Positions 63,724-64,000 of a stretch of DNA of 64,000 nucleotides are shown one piece after another. The stretch is from Alcanivorax nanhaiticus. Lineage in GTDB: Bacteria > Pseudomonadota > Gammaproteobacteria > Pseudomonadales > Alcanivoracaceae. The stretch lies in assembly GCF_000756665.1 (NCBI RefSeq), contig NZ_ARXV01000010.1:1-64000 (forward strand), read 5' to 3'. The position numbers and the translations under genes were made by a program. Below the pieces are notes generated by a model, which worked only from the letters and a program-made list of their open reading frames with translations, had not been told where the DNA came from and ran no database searches. Positions within the stretch are counted from its first letter, which is position 1, and every line of letters starts with the position of its first letter.

Positions 63724-64000
63724 TTAATCCTGGTTGAGGGTGTCCAGCGTTTGGGCAATCAGCTGCAAACGGTCCCGGGCGTCTCCTTTGTATCCGGCGC
63801 GGCTAAGGCACCCGGTTACCTTGATTCGCTGACCCTCTTTCAGGCTTTGAGCCTGTCGGGTCATCCCGCCTGCCAGTATCACAGCAATGCGGGCCTGGAC
63901 TTCACGGGGATGGCCGTCTTCCAGCTGGCGGGAGCGATGCTCGAGCCACAACCGTTGGCGGGGTACCCCTGCCGGTGTCAGTGCGACCTTTTCCAAGGTG
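63724..64000 (-). CDS. priB: Primosomal replication protein PriB (partial at window edge)
   Basis: This OB-fold single-strand-binding protein of the restart primosome has [24 protein letters not shown] and ends [14 protein letters not shown]. Only the C-terminal ~90 residues lie in the window; a TTG at 63996 is probably internal, since homologues begin several residues earlier. The true start is beyond 64000. rpsF should follow outside. Confidence 0.92.
   Translation of the reverse strand, partial: TLEKVALTPAGVPRQRLWLEHRSRQLEDGHPREVQARIAVILAGGMTRQAQSLKEGQRIKVTGCLSRAGYKGDARDRLQLIAQTLDTLNQD

Overview
The window looks like chromosome of a marine, halotolerant, hydrocarbon-degrading gammaproteobacterium of the Alcanivorax type. 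This is inferred from gene content and order, not from a database match. It carries both ectoine synthesis (ectRABC) and an ectoine-type TRAP uptake system (teaABCD), an AlkS/MalT-type LAL regulator, DcaP-type and general porins, a Fur-controlled TonB receptor, and the conserved gammaproteobacterial blocks rib-nusB-thiL-pgpA, xseB-ispA-dxs and priB-rpsR-rplI-dnaB-alr-radA. I found no rRNA, tRNA, CRISPR array, prophage or classical insertion sequence.

Layout. 1-8.8 kb: an alpha-dioxygenase/PGHS-like heme oxygenase, a large LAL transcription factor, GTP cyclohydrolase FolE2 and a membrane TPR protein. 9-12 kb: ectR-ectA-ectB-ectC, with an intrinsic terminator between ectB and ectC. 12.3-23.3 kb: an acetate-switch region holding a DcaP-like porin, the response regulator CrbR, the SSS-fused hybrid kinase CrbS, a small membrane protein, a DnaQ-like exonuclease, a cNMP/CBS/nucleotidyltransferase protein and a two-subunit sodium:solute symporter. 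23.5-26.1 kb: an MBL hydrolase, dusC and a thioesterase. 26.5-31.1 kb: teaABCD plus a porin. 31.7-34.9 kb: xseB-ispA-dxs. 35.2-42.8 kb: a diguanylate cyclase, then (minus strand) ribD-ribE-ribBA-ribH-nusB-thiL-pgpA. 42.8-45.1 kb: a LysR/SbtA-type bicarbonate transporter cassette. 45.2-47.4 kb: nrdR, a four-helix-bundle protein gene enclosed by repeats, and glyA. 47.6-58.4 kb: ettA, a PilZ/ECF sigma/anti-sigma trio, arsM, a DedA-flavoprotein disulfide reductase fusion, a Fur-box TonB receptor with a PepSY protein, and a DUF547 protein. 58.6-64 kb: radA, alr, dnaB, rplI, rpsR and priB (cut by the window edge).

The most unusual signal is not a gene. At about 17 intergenic sites there are degenerate tandem arrays with a strict 7-nt period. 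At ten of them two arrays of the same heptamer type face each other as inverted arms around a short core. The unit differs between loci (CGTAGCT, TTGCAAC, TTAACTG, TTGATAA, GTCTGAC, CGAAACT types), but the two arms of one element always match. Arms often abut or supply the stop codon of the neighbouring gene. One element (45698-46152) encloses a complete four-helix-bundle (S23/IVS/Avd-like) gene. I propose that these form one multicopy element family and that the gene-bearing copy points to its biology.

Other systems. Four copies of a motif close to TAGMCWWWRGTCG lie upstream of crbR/the DcaP porin and upstream of the symporter operon, and could be CrbR binding sites. The SbtA cassette has a 50-bp inverted-repeat operator. 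REP-type palindromes with GTGG heads occur singly and as inverted pairs.
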